Source: SIG653 sp964509125
GTDB lineage: Bacteria > Bacillota > Clostridia > Oscillospirales > CAG-382
Assembly: GCA_964509125.1 (NCBI GenBank)
Contig: CAZDVZ010000019.1
Location: 1 to 38,869 of the forward strand
Direction: 5' to 3'
DNA length: 38,869 nucleotides
Under the pieces are notes generated by a model. The model had not been told where the DNA came from. It made no database searches and saw only the letters and a list, made by a program, of their open reading frames with translations. The stretch's first letter is position 1; every line of letters begins with the position of its first letter. Below are positions 1-8,026 of the stretch, piece by piece. The translations under genes were made by a program, and so were the position numbers.

Positions 1-299
1 AAAAACCGAAAATCATTCCCCAAAAATCAAAAAGTTTTCCCAAAAATGATTTTAAATATTGTTTGTGCTTATAAAAAAGTGTTGATTATACGGTGTTTTT
101 CAAGTTTTCCGAGCTTTTGACAAATCCCCAAAAATACAGAAGTAAAAATATACTATGTTTTCGGGCAATACCCTTTATCACGAAAAAGGCAAAGCCATTT
201 ATCATTTCGGAAAAGGTTGAAAAATGTATATTTTCTCACCTTTTGTCTTGAAAAGTCCAAAAAATCCCTATTTTTTAGGGTTTTGCAAGGTTTTAAGCG
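1..299. other. AT-rich gene-free stretch
   Basis: No open frame here looks like a gene. The stretch is very AT-rich, with repeated short CCCCAAAAA-like runs. A weak inverted repeat (AAAATCATT at 9-17, AATGATTTT at 45-53) and a small CCCT/AGGG hairpin near 266-283 are visible. A TTGACA occurs at 117-122 but has no convincing -10 box at the right distance. It may be the 3' flank of a gene outside the window. Confidence 0.5.
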
Positions 300-338
300 T
301 AAAAAAACGACCTCATAGAATTTCTTCTACAAGGTCGT
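300..338 (-). terminator. Rho-independent terminator of ppdK
   Basis: The arms ACGACCT and AGGTCGT (307-313 and 332-338) close a hairpin that continues inward through GTAGAA/TTCTAT-type pairs. On the minus strand it is followed by seven T (301-307 on the plus strand are A). It lies about 60 bases beyond the ppdK stop codon, so it fits as that gene's terminator. Confidence 0.88.
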
Positions 339-398
339 AATTTTATTTTGTTTTGCCTATTGTGTTATAAGGCGGTTTGCCTTTTCACAAATGGGTTA

Positions 399-3098
399 TT
401 ATTTCCCACTTTCCTTTATAGCGGCCTGTGCTGCGGCGAGGCGAGCGATGGGAACTCTGAAAGGCGAGCAAGAAACGTAGTCAAGTCCGATTTCATGACA
501 AAATTCTACGGACATAGGATCGCCGCCATGTTCACCACAGATGCCACAATGCATTTTTGCATTTTCACCTTTACCCAAGGTAACAGCCATTTTCATGAGT
601 TTGCCAACGCCTTTTTGGTCAAGCTTAGCAAACGGATCGTTTTCATAAATTTTTGCATCGTAATATGCGTCAAGGAATTTACCCGCATCATCGCGACTGA
701 ATCCAAAGGTCATCTGAGTAAGATCGTTTGTACCGAAGCAGAAGAAATCTGCTTCTTTTGCAATCTCATCAGCAGTAAGAGCTGCTCTGGGGATTTCGAT
801 CATCGTACCAACTTCGTATTTCATTTCAATGCCGGATGCTTTGATCTCTGCATCCGCAACATCAACAACGATGTCTTTTACATATTTATACTCTTTAATA
901 TCGCCAACAAGGGGAATCATAATTTCGGGGACGAGGTTCCATGTGGGATTAGCCTTTTTAACGGCAATAGCCGCACGAATAACTGCCTTTGTTTGCATTT
1001 TTGCAATTTCAGGATAAGTTACGCTAAGACGGCATCCGCGGTGACCCATCATGGGGTTTGCTTCGTGAAGTGAAGCTATGATCGCTTCGATTTCTTCTAC
1101 CTTCTTGTTCTGTGCCTTTGCCAATTTTTCAATATCAGCTTTTTCCGTAGGAACAAACTCATGGAGAGGAGGATCAAGGAATCTTATTGTTACAGGCATT
1201 CCCTTAAGAACTGTATAAAGTTTTTCAAAGTCACTTTGTTGTGTGGGAAGGATTTTTTCAAGTGCTGCTTCTCTTTCTTCAACGGTAGAAGCGCAGATCA
1301 TTTCACGGAAAGCATCGATTCTATCTGCTTCAAAGAACATATGCTCTGTACGGCAGAGTCCGATTCCTTCTGCGCCAAGTTCAACTGCTTTAACGGCATC
1401 CTTGGGAGTGTCAGCGTTTGTTCTTACTGAAAGCTTTCTGAATTTATCTGCCAAAGTCATAATTCTATCAAAGTTACCTGTGATAGTAGCATCAACTGTG
1501 GGAATAATTCCGTCATAAATGTTACCTGTTGAGCCATCAAGGGAGATATAATCACCTTCTACGTAAGTTTTGCCCGCAAGAGTAAATTTCTTTTCTTCTT
1601 CGTTCATAACGATATCGTTGCAGCCGGATACGCAGCAAGCGCCCATTCCTCTCGCAACAACAGCCGCATGAGAAGTCATGCCGCCACGAACAGTAAGAAT
1701 ACCCTGAGCAGCTTTCATGCCTTCGATATCTTCCGGAGAAGTCTCAAGTCTTACAAGAACAACTTTCTTGCCGTTTTCGTTCCACGCTTTTGCATCTTCT
1801 GCGGTGAAAACAATTTGTCCGCAAGCAGCGCCGGGAGACGCGGGAAGCGCTTTACCAATAGGCTCTGCCTTTTTGAGCGCAGCAGCATCGAACTGAGGAT
1901 GGAGCAATGTGTCAAGGTTTCTGGGGTCAATCATGAGAATAGCTTCTTCTTCTGTTTTCATACCCTCGTCAACAAGGTCACAAGCGATATTCAATGCAGC
2001 GGTTGCAGTTCTCTTGCCATTTCTTGTTTGAAGCATATAAAGCTTTCTGTTTTCGATGGTAAACTCCATATCCTGCATATCATGATAGTGTGCCTCAAGT
2101 GTTGCACATATTTTTTTGAAATCTTCGAAACATTCAGGCATAACCTCTTCAAGAGAAGGATATTTAGCAGCACGTTCTTCTTCGGAAATCCCTTGAGATT
2201 TAGCCCAGCGTCTGGAGCCTGCGAGAGTGATTTGCTGAGGTGTGCGAATACCCGCAACAACGTCTTCACCCTGAGCATTAATGAGGTATTCACCCATAAG
2301 CTCTTTTGCGCCTGTAGCGGGGTCACGCGTAAAAGCAACACCCGTGCCGCAATCATTACCCATATTACCAAAAGCCATCATTTGTACGTTAACAGCTGTA
2401 CCCCATGAATAAGGGATATCGTTATCACGTCTGTAGGTGTTTGCTCTGGGATTGTCCCAAGAACGGAAAACAGCTTCAACGGCGCCCATTAACTGTTCTG
2501 TGGGATCGGAGGGAAAATCACTTCCAATAGCAGCTTTATATTCAGCTTTAAATTTATAAGCAAGTTCTTTAAGATCGTCGGCAGTAAGATCAACGTCATT
2601 GGAAACGCCCTTCGCTGCTTTCATTTCGTCAATGATCTCTTCAAAATGTTTTTTACCAACGCCCATAACAACGTCAGAATACATTTGGATAAATCTTCTG
2701 TAGCAATCCCATGCCCAACGAGCATTGTTTGATTTACGGATCATAACATCAACAACATCTTCGTTAAGACCCAAGTTAAGAATTGTATCCATCATACCGG
2801 GCATTGATGCTCTCGCACCGGAACGAACAGAAACAAGAAGAGGATTTTCGGTATCGCCAAATTTCTTTCCAACTTCTTTTTCAAGTCCGGCTACATATTC
2901 CATAATTTGAGATTTTATCTCATCGGAAATCTTTTTGCCATCTTCATAATACTTTGTGCAAGCTTCGGTACTAATAGTAAAGCCGTTAGGCACAGGTAGA
3001 CCGAGGTTTGTCATTTCGGCAAGGTTTGCACCTTTTCCGCCGAGAATTTCACGCATTTTTCCGTTTCCTTCGGAAAACGAGTAGAGATACTTTGTCAT
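399..3098 (-). CDS. ppdK: Pyruvate, phosphate dikinase
   Basis: Interconverts pyruvate + ATP + Pi and phosphoenolpyruvate + AMP + PPi in the cytoplasm. In anaerobic Firmicutes it often runs in the glycolytic direction with PPi. The 899 residues match the family length (about 870-900). The N-terminal ATP-grasp part starts with a GGKGANLAEM motif. The central swivelling domain carries the phospho-accepting histidine in GGMTSHAAVV (His477). The C-terminal PEP/pyruvate barrel carries the HCGICGEHGG motif with the catalytic cysteine (Cys854). The start ATG has an AGAGAGG ribosome site about 8 bases upstream. The gene stands alone, divergent from the deacetylase unit, with its own promoter and terminator. 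No PPDK regulatory protein gene is next to it. Identification is essentially certain. Confidence 0.98.
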   Translation of the reverse strand: MTKYLYSFSEGNGKMREILGGKGANLAEMTNLGLPVPNGFTISTEACTKYYEDGKKISDEIKSQIMEYVAGLEKEVGKKFGDTENPLLVSVRSGARASMPGMMDTILNLGLNEDVVDVMIRKSNNARWAWDCYRRFIQMYSDVVMGVGKKHFEEIIDEMKAAKGVSNDVDLTADDLKELAYKFKAEYKAAIGSDFPSDPTEQLMGAVEAVFRSWDNPRANTYRRDNDIPYSWGTAVNVQMMAFGNMGNDCGTGVAFTRDPATGAKELMGEYLINAQGEDVVAGIRTPQQITLAGSRRWAKSQGISEEERAAKYPSLEEVMPECFEDFKKICATLEAHYHDMQDMEFTIENRKLYMLQTRNGKRTATAALNIACDLVDEGMKTEEEAILMIDPRNLDTLLHPQFDAAALKKAEPIGKALPASPGAACGQIVFTAEDAKAWNENGKKVVLVRLETSPEDIEGMKAAQGILTVRGGMTSHAAVVARGMGACCVSGCNDIVMNEEEKKFTLAGKTYVEGDYISLDGSTGNIYDGIIPTVDATITGNFDRIMTLADKFRKLSVRTNADTPKDAVKAVELGAEGIGLCRTEHMFFEADRIDAFREMICASTVEEREAALEKILPTQQSDFEKLYTVLKGMPVTIRFLDPPLHEFVPTEKADIEKLAKAQNKKVEEIEAIIASLHEANPMMGHRGCRLSVTYPEIAKMQTKAVIRAAIAVKKANPTWNLVPEIMIPLVGDIKEYKYVKDIVVDVADAEIKASGIEMKYEVGTMIEIPRAALTADEIAKEADFFCFGTNDLTQMTFGFSRDDAGKFLDAYYDAKIYENDPFAKLDQKGVGKLMKMAVTLGKGENAKMHCGICGEHGGDPMSVEFCHEIGLDYVSCSPFRVPIARLAAAQAAIKESGK

Positions 3099-3159
3099 TT
3101 AGTATGCCTCTCTTTCTTAAATTTCTTTGATTTTCTTACTCTATATTAACGACTGTTAA

Positions 3160-3188
3160 ATTATACCACAAATAAAATCCAATTTCCA
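3160..3188 (-). promoter_or_regulatory. ppdK promoter
   Basis: On the minus strand there is a perfect TATAAT (3160-3165) preceded by TGG, an extended -10 element. The -35 region, around TGGAAA at the normal distance, is poor, so the extended -10 probably dominates. It lies about 60 bases before the start codon. Confidence 0.65.
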
Positions 3189-3305
3189 CACCATTTGCAC
3201 GATGTGAATAAAAATTTACCCTTTGTATTTGTTTTGTTAACAAAATTCTTAATTAAAAATCAACCCTTATTAACTCAAACGATACAACTGTTAATAAAAT
3301 ATAGA

Positions 3306-3334
3306 TTGACATCAAAGACTGAATGTGATAGAAT
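3306..3334 (+). promoter_or_regulatory. Promoter of the deacetylase-MATE-FkbM unit
   Basis: TTGACA (3306-3311), a 17-base spacer and TAGAAT (3329-3334), with TGA directly before the -10, form a near-consensus sigma-A promoter. The ribosome site AAAGGAG (3379-3385) and ATG (3394) follow. Confidence 0.88.
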
Positions 3335-3393
3335 CGTTTGGAGAAAATATTATTGATAATCATTGGTCTATTATTTGCAAAGGAGATCTTTAA

Positions 3394-4407
3394 ATGAGAC
3401 ATTTACATTCAAAGCGCATTATTTCTTTACTATTGATAATAGTTATGGCTCTCACCGCTTCATCCTGTTCCCAACGTGAACATTCTTCCGAAGCCGGAAT
3501 TGAAGAACTAAGCATAATTATTGAAGAGTCATCTGCAGAAAAAGAAAGTACAATTTCGGAAAGCGACTCTACTACCGCTTCGAAAGACACGTCTTTGGAA
3601 GCATCCTCGTCTGTGGAAGCGTCATCAGAAGACCCCTCATCTGAAGAAGCATCATCGGAAGAACCCTCATCCGAAGAAGCATCATCGGAAGAACCCTCGT
3701 CCGAAGATGAATCGTCGGAAGACTCATCTTCTGAAGACGAGTCGTCAGAAGATGATATTTCCGCCGTTAATCCTTACGAAGGAACAGATATCAAACCTGC
3801 CGAAGGAAAAGTTATCGCTTTCACGTTTGATGATGGACCTTCATACACAAGTTCGACCACAAAGATTCTCGACAAACTGGAAGAATTGGGAATGAGCGCA
3901 ACATTTTTTGTTGTTGGCGAAAGGGTATCCGCTTCCAGCGCCCCTGTAATTCGCAGAATGTTGGATCTTGGGTGCGATCTTGGCAATCACTCTTTTAGCC
4001 ATCCTAATTTCAATCAAATGTCTGTTGCCCAAGTTCAAAAACAAATTAACGACACAAATGCACGTCTTGAGAATTATGTAGGATCAAAAGCCACCCTTAT
4101 ACGCCCTCCATATGGAAATATTACAACTTCACAAATGGAGAAACTGAACACACCCATAATTTGCTGGGACATTGATTCTCTCGATTGGGATCTTAGAGAC
4201 GCACAAAAAATTTATGACAGAACGATCGCAAGAGTTCACGACGGCGGTATCGTTCTAATGCATGATATTTACGATACTACCGCAGAAGCTTTTTGTATGC
4301 TTGCGGACGAACTTGTTGCGCAAGGGTATACACTTGTTACCATAAGTGAGCTTTTGGGCACAGAAAAGCTGATGTGCACCACTGTAAAGTACGGATTTCA
4401 ATGGTAA
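3394..4407 (+). CDS. Polysaccharide deacetylase lipoprotein (NodB domain)
   Basis: Predicted carbohydrate esterase family 4 enzyme at the outer face of the membrane. It probably removes acetyl groups from peptidoglycan GlcNAc (PgdA-like), but the substrate is not shown by the sequence. The N-terminus is basic, then hydrophobic, then TASSC, a lipobox with Cys25 as lipid anchor. Next comes a long Ser/Glu/Asp-rich linker to about residue 125, built of 10-residue repeats. The NodB domain has all five motifs: TFDDGP (Asp146/Asp147), HSFSHP (metal ligands His199 and His203), RPPYGN (Arg237), a DSLDWD motif, and LMHDI (His290). The catalytic set is complete, so it should be active. AAAGGAG sits 8 bases before the ATG. 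First gene of a run with the MATE exporter 29 bases downstream. The acidic linker probably holds the enzyme away from the membrane in the wall. Confidence 0.93.
   Translation: MRHLHSKRIISLLLIIVMALTASSCSQREHSSEAGIEELSIIIEESSAEKESTISESDSTTASKDTSLEASSSVEASSEDPSSEEASSEEPSSEEASSEEPSSEDESSEDSSSEDESSEDDISAVNPYEGTDIKPAEGKVIAFTFDDGPSYTSSTTKILDKLEELGMSATFFVVGERVSASSAPVIRRMLDLGCDLGNHSFSHPNFNQMSVAQVQKQINDTNARLENYVGSKATLIRPPYGNITTSQMEKLNTPIICWDIDSLDWDLRDAQKIYDRTIARVHDGGIVLMHDIYDTTAEAFCMLADELVAQGYTLVTISELLGTEKLMCTTVKYGFQW
3608..3757 (+). repeat. Five 30-bp tandem repeats coding for a Ser/Glu linker
   Basis: Five consecutive 30-base units (3608, 3638, 3668, 3698, 3728) each encode ten residues of the type SSEEASSEEP. 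Units two and three are almost identical in DNA; the later ones have drifted to Asp-rich versions. The repeat is within the deacetylase gene and in frame, so copy-number change would alter linker length without breaking the protein. Confidence 0.85.
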
Positions 4408-4436
4408 ATTTTTAGTTCAGAACCGAGGTGTTCTCC

Positions 4437-5828
4437 ATGGGGAATAAAAAGCAAATGGACATGATAAACGGTCCGTTGCTTGGGAAAATGATATTTTTTA
4501 CCCTTCCCATAATTTTTTCAAGCCTTATACAACTTTTATTTAACGCCGCAGACATTATTGTAGTTGGACGTTATGTCGGAAAAGAAGCACTTTCCGCTGT
4601 TGGAAGTACCGGCTCGCTTGTAAACCTATGTATTAACATTTTTATTGGTTTATCAGCAGGTGTAGGTGTTACCGTTGCTCAGGCTATCGGTGCAAAAGAC
4701 AAAGAAAGTCTTTCAAAAACCGTTCACACCGCCATGGGACTTTCCATAGTTGCGGGAGTAATTCTTGCTATCATTGGTCCCTTTGCGGCAAAGACTCTTT
4801 TAGGGCTTATGTCAACGCCCGAAAACATTATCGGACTTGCGACCACATATTTGCAGATTTACTTTCTTTCCATGCCAGCGCTAATGATATACAACTTTGG
4901 AGCCGCGATACTACGTTCATCGGGAGATACGAAGCACCCTATGTACTATCTCTTAGCCGCAGGTGTTATTAACGTAATACTCAACCTTGTATTTGTCATT
5001 GGATTTAATATGAGCGTGGCAGGCGTTGCCATCGCGACTGTGGTTTCTCAAATTTTTTCCGCTTTTATGGTTGCAAGAAGGCTTATTTTATCCGACGGTG
5101 ACATTAAATTACATTTAAAAAACATACGTTTTCACTCATCAGCTCTCAAACGTATTATAACCGTAGGAATTCCCGCCGGAATACAGTCTTCCCTTTTTTC
5201 CGTATCAAACGTAATTATACAGTCATCTATAAACAATTATGATACATACCACGCTTTGGACAGCGCGCTTCTTTCGGGGAATGCGGCGGCATCCAACATT
5301 GAAGGTTTTATTTATGTTTGCATGAACGCATTTCATCAAACCTCTCTTACCTTCACAGGTCAAAATCTGGGCGCAAAGAAAATTGAACGCTTAAACAAAA
5401 TTCTTTTCCTTTCTCTTTCTTGTGTTGCCATTACAGGAATTGTTATAGGTGGATCGGCAAAGATTTTTGGCGAAAATCTTTTAGGGCTTTATATTCCCGG
5501 AGAAGAAACAGCGATTAAATTTGGAATTACAAGACTTACAGTCTTTTCTCTTACATATTTCCTTTGCGGAATGATGGACGTAATAAACGGAGCATTAAGA
5601 GGCATGGGCAGAGGACTTGGACCTATGGTGATCTCTCTGTTTTTTTGCTGTGCCGCAAGAATATTGTGGATACTTTTTATTTTCTCCACGGAAAATGACA
5701 TAATGGTACTGTACATTTCTTATCCAATAACATGGTCTTTGGCGCTGCTTGCCCAAGTTCCATATTACATTTTCACAAAGAAGAAAATTCAAAAACAGCT
5801 TTTAAATGAGGCAGAAGTTTATGCTTGA
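4437..5828 (+). CDS. MATE family efflux transporter
   Basis: Twelve-helix inner-membrane exporter of the multidrug and toxic compound extrusion family, driven by Na+ or H+; the substrate cannot be told. Typical family features are the start region with GPLLGKMIFFTLPIIFSSLI, the VGRYVGKEALSAVG loop after helix 1, two similar six-helix halves, and NFGAAILRSSGDTKHPMYY between helices 4 and 5. Length 463 residues is normal. The start is ATG 4437 rather than the in-frame GTG at 4428, because GAGGTG (4425-4430) is a ribosome site 6 bases before that ATG. The stop overlaps the start of the next gene, which suggests translational coupling. Confidence 0.94.
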   Translation: MGNKKQMDMINGPLLGKMIFFTLPIIFSSLIQLLFNAADIIVVGRYVGKEALSAVGSTGSLVNLCINIFIGLSAGVGVTVAQAIGAKDKESLSKTVHTAMGLSIVAGVILAIIGPFAAKTLLGLMSTPENIIGLATTYLQIYFLSMPALMIYNFGAAILRSSGDTKHPMYYLLAAGVINVILNLVFVIGFNMSVAGVAIATVVSQIFSAFMVARRLILSDGDIKLHLKNIRFHSSALKRIITVGIPAGIQSSLFSVSNVIIQSSINNYDTYHALDSALLSGNAAASNIEGFIYVCMNAFHQTSLTFTGQNLGAKKIERLNKILFLSLSCVAITGIVIGGSAKIFGENLLGLYIPGEETAIKFGITRLTVFSLTYFLCGMMDVINGALRGMGRGLGPMVISLFFCCAARILWILFIFSTENDIMVLYISYPITWSLALLAQVPYYIFTKKKIQKQLLNEAEVYA

Positions 5829-6867
5829 TGTTTATGACAAAATAAAAAACCACAAGGGAAAACGCTTTATTTACGGGACGGGTGACGGTGCTGACAAGCT
5901 AATAGATCATCTTCAAAGCATAGGCGTTTTCGTTGACGGTGTTTGTGTTTCCGATAATTTTTACAGAGAACAAATTTTTCGTGGCATGAAGGTTTTTCCC
6001 GTAGGAAAATTATCAGAAGAATATCCCGACGGTTTATTTTTAATGGCTTTTGGTGTTAAAAACTCAGAAGAAATTTTCTCTCTTTCAAAAAAGATAAACT
6101 TATTATATCCCGAAATGCCCGTTTCGGGATATATTCCTTTTGATAAAGATATATTAAACCGTGACAGATACAAAATCGAAAAGGCTTTTTCTCTTTTGGC
6201 GGACGAAAAGTCAAAAGAAGTTTTTGAATGTATTTTGCGCTTTCGACTTTCAGGAGACATTTCATTTTTAAAAAAATGCGAAAGCGACATTGAGGAAGGG
6301 TATTCACTTATTATAAAAAAACCGGGCGAAGAGATACTTTTCGACTGCGGAGCATACAACGGTGATACCGCAGACGATTTTAACAAATTTTCAGCCGGAT
6401 TGAAAAACTTATACGCCGCAGAGCCGTGCGAGAAAAACTTCAAAAAGCTGAAAGAAAAATATGCAAACTGCAACCTGTATTGCTGTGCCATAGGAAAAGT
6501 TGACGGAAAAGCAAAATTCATATCCTCAAGAGGCAGAGGCTCTGTTATTTCAAATAACACGATTCCCGTCACAGGAAAAGTAAGAGAAGTAAATGTAAGA
6601 TCCGTTGACAGCATTATTGAAGGAAAAAATTGTACGATTATTAAATATGATGTGGAAGGCGCAGAAGCAGATGCACTTTTAGGAAGCGTGCAAACCATTA
6701 AAACGCATCACCCAAATTTACTTATAGCCGCTTATCACAAATACGAAGATATATATACCCTTCCCCTACTTTTAGATCAAATTCAAAAGGGGTATAAAAT
6801 ACAGCTCCGCCACCATCCCTGTCTCCCTTCTTGGGAAACTAATATTTTTGCATCATACGAAGGGTAA
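5821..6867 (+). CDS. FkbM family methyltransferase
   Basis: Probable SAM-dependent O-methyltransferase of the FkbM family, often found modifying sugars or secondary metabolites. The C-terminal half has the class I signature FDCGAYNGDTADDF, then an acidic AAEPCEKNF strand end, IIKYDVEGAEADALLG, and the late LLIAAYHKYEDIYTLPLLL, all typical of FkbM. The N-terminal half begins with a Rossmann-like YGTGDGADKLID segment, seen in many FkbM proteins of surface-sugar loci. I prefer ATG 5821 over ATG 5806: TGAGG lies 9 bases before 5821 and nothing precedes 5806. It overlaps the MATE stop by 8 bases. No glycosyltransferase is adjacent, so the acceptor is unknown. Confidence 0.85.
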   Translation: MLDVYDKIKNHKGKRFIYGTGDGADKLIDHLQSIGVFVDGVCVSDNFYREQIFRGMKVFPVGKLSEEYPDGLFLMAFGVKNSEEIFSLSKKINLLYPEMPVSGYIPFDKDILNRDRYKIEKAFSLLADEKSKEVFECILRFRLSGDISFLKKCESDIEEGYSLIIKKPGEEILFDCGAYNGDTADDFNKFSAGLKNLYAAEPCEKNFKKLKEKYANCNLYCCAIGKVDGKAKFISSRGRGSVISNNTIPVTGKVREVNVRSVDSIIEGKNCTIIKYDVEGAEADALLGSVQTIKTHHPNLLIAAYHKYEDIYTLPLLLDQIQKGYKIQLRHHPCLPSWETNIFASYEG

Positions 6868-6898
6868 CAAAAATTCATATTTTATTACAATTTACCTA

Positions 6899-6927
6899 TT
6901 GACTTAAAAGAGAAAAAATGGTATCAT
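6899..6927 (+). promoter_or_regulatory. fba promoter
   Basis: TTGACT (6899-6904), a 17-base spacer and TATCAT (6922-6927), preceded by TGG, form a strong sigma-A-type promoter. The ribosome site GGAGG (6965-6969) precedes ATG 6976. Confidence 0.85.
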
Positions 6928-6975
6928 ATAGCAAATTGGAATTTTTTAATACAAAAGAATTTTTGGAGGTTTATT

Positions 6976-7911
6976 ATGGCACTTGTTACATCAAAAGAAA
7001 TGTTCCAGAAGGCTTACGAAGGCGGTTACGCTATCGGTGCTTTCAACGTAAACAACATGGAAATTATTCAGGGTATCACTGAAGCTGCAAAAGAAGAGAA
7101 TGCTCCTCTTATCCTTCAAGTATCCTCCGGCGCAAGAAACTATGCAAAGCACGCATATCTTGTAAAACTTGTTGAAGCCGCTATTGAAGACACAGATCTT
7201 CCTATCTGCTTGCATCTTGACCATGGCGACACGTTTGAACTCTGTAAATCTTGTATTGACGGCGGTTTCACTTCCGTTATGATCGACGGTTCTCATCACT
7301 CTTTTGAAGATAATATAGCTCTTACAAAAAAAGTTGTTGAATATGCACATGCTCACGGCGTTGTTGTTGAAGGTGAACTTGGAAGGCTTGCAGGCATCGA
7401 AGATGCCGTTAATGTAAGCGACGCAGACGCTTCCTACACAGATCCCGATCAGGTTCAGGAATTTGTTGAAAAAACAGGTGTTGACTCACTGGCTATTGCT
7501 ATTGGTACAAGCCATGGCGCATACAAATTCAAACCCGGTCAGAAACCTCAACTCCGTTTCGATATTCTTGAAGAAGTTTCCAAGAGACTTCCCGGTTTCC
7601 CCATCGTTCTTCACGGTGCATCTTCCGTAATTCCTGAATTTGTTGACATTATCAACGCTAACGGTGGTAAAATGCCAGACGCTATCGGTATTCCCGAAGA
7701 TATGCTCAGACAGGCAGCAAGAATGGCAGTTTGCAAGATCAACATCGACTCCGACCTCAGACTTGCCATGACAGCTTCCATTCGTCAATATTTCAACGAG
7801 CATCCGGATCACTTTGATCCTCGTCAATACCTCAAACCCGCAAGAGCAAACATCAAAAAGCTTGTTCAACATAAGCTTGTTAATGTTCTTGGTTGCAACG
7901 GTAAAGCATAA
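6976..7911 (+). CDS. fba: Class II fructose-bisphosphate aldolase
   Basis: Zinc-dependent aldolase of glycolysis and gluconeogenesis, cleaving fructose 1,6-bisphosphate to glyceraldehyde 3-phosphate and dihydroxyacetone phosphate. The barrel begins with GGYAIGAFNVNNME. HLDHGD supplies the catalytic Asp82 and zinc ligand His83; the other two ligands fit His180 (TSHGAYK) and His213 (LHGAS). KINIDSDLR near the end is the phosphate-binding strand. The 311 residues fit the shorter ketose-bisphosphate aldolase group. A related tagatose-bisphosphate or other ketose aldolase is possible, but the stand-alone gene with a strong promoter suits central glycolysis. Codon use is strongly biased compared with its neighbours, as expected of a highly expressed gene. 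Confidence 0.95.
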   Translation: MALVTSKEMFQKAYEGGYAIGAFNVNNMEIIQGITEAAKEENAPLILQVSSGARNYAKHAYLVKLVEAAIEDTDLPICLHLDHGDTFELCKSCIDGGFTSVMIDGSHHSFEDNIALTKKVVEYAHAHGVVVEGELGRLAGIEDAVNVSDADASYTDPDQVQEFVEKTGVDSLAIAIGTSHGAYKFKPGQKPQLRFDILEEVSKRLPGFPIVLHGASSVIPEFVDIINANGGKMPDAIGIPEDMLRQAARMAVCKINIDSDLRLAMTASIRQYFNEHPDHFDPRQYLKPARANIKKLVQHKLVNVLGCNGKA

Positions 7912-7919
7912 GCTTATTG

Positions 7920-7974
7920 AAAAAACAATAATTGTTTTTTGCAGGGAACGGTTTTACCTTCCCTGCAAAAAAAA
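7920..7974 (+). promoter_or_regulatory. Overlapping inverted repeats downstream of fba
   Basis: A perfect AT-rich inverted repeat (AAAAAACAAT 7920-7929, ATTGTTTTTT 7931-7940) is directly followed by a GC-rich hairpin (GCAGGGAA 7941-7948, TTCCCTGC 7959-7966). The GC-rich hairpin is flanked by six T on the left and eight A on the right. The T run can pair with the A run on either side, so two structures compete. Neither strand has a T tract after the GC-rich stem, so this is not a standard terminator. Confidence 0.6.
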
Positions 7975-7998
7975 TAAAAAAATAAATCGAAATAAATC

Positions 7999-8016
7999 GG
8001 GAGAGCAGTTTTCTGC
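7999..8016 (+). promoter_or_regulatory. Ribosome site separated from the start codon by a small hairpin
   Basis: The only Shine-Dalgarno-like sequence before the DUF1846 start is GGGAG (7999-8003), 23 bases from ATG 8027. A GCAG-TTTT-CTGC hairpin (8005-8016) lies between them and would bring the effective spacing down to about 11 bases. Confidence 0.45.
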
Positions 8017-8026
8017 GTTTTGAATT

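Noticed and set aside
1668..2408. Long plus-strand frame (246 codons) over ppdK
   Set aside because: It lies wholly antisense to a well-conserved gene, has no ribosome site, and reads as low-quality Cys/Phe-rich sequence typical of a shadow frame.
4428..4436. GTG start for the MATE gene
   Set aside because: It falls inside the GAGGTG ribosome site that fits ATG 4437.
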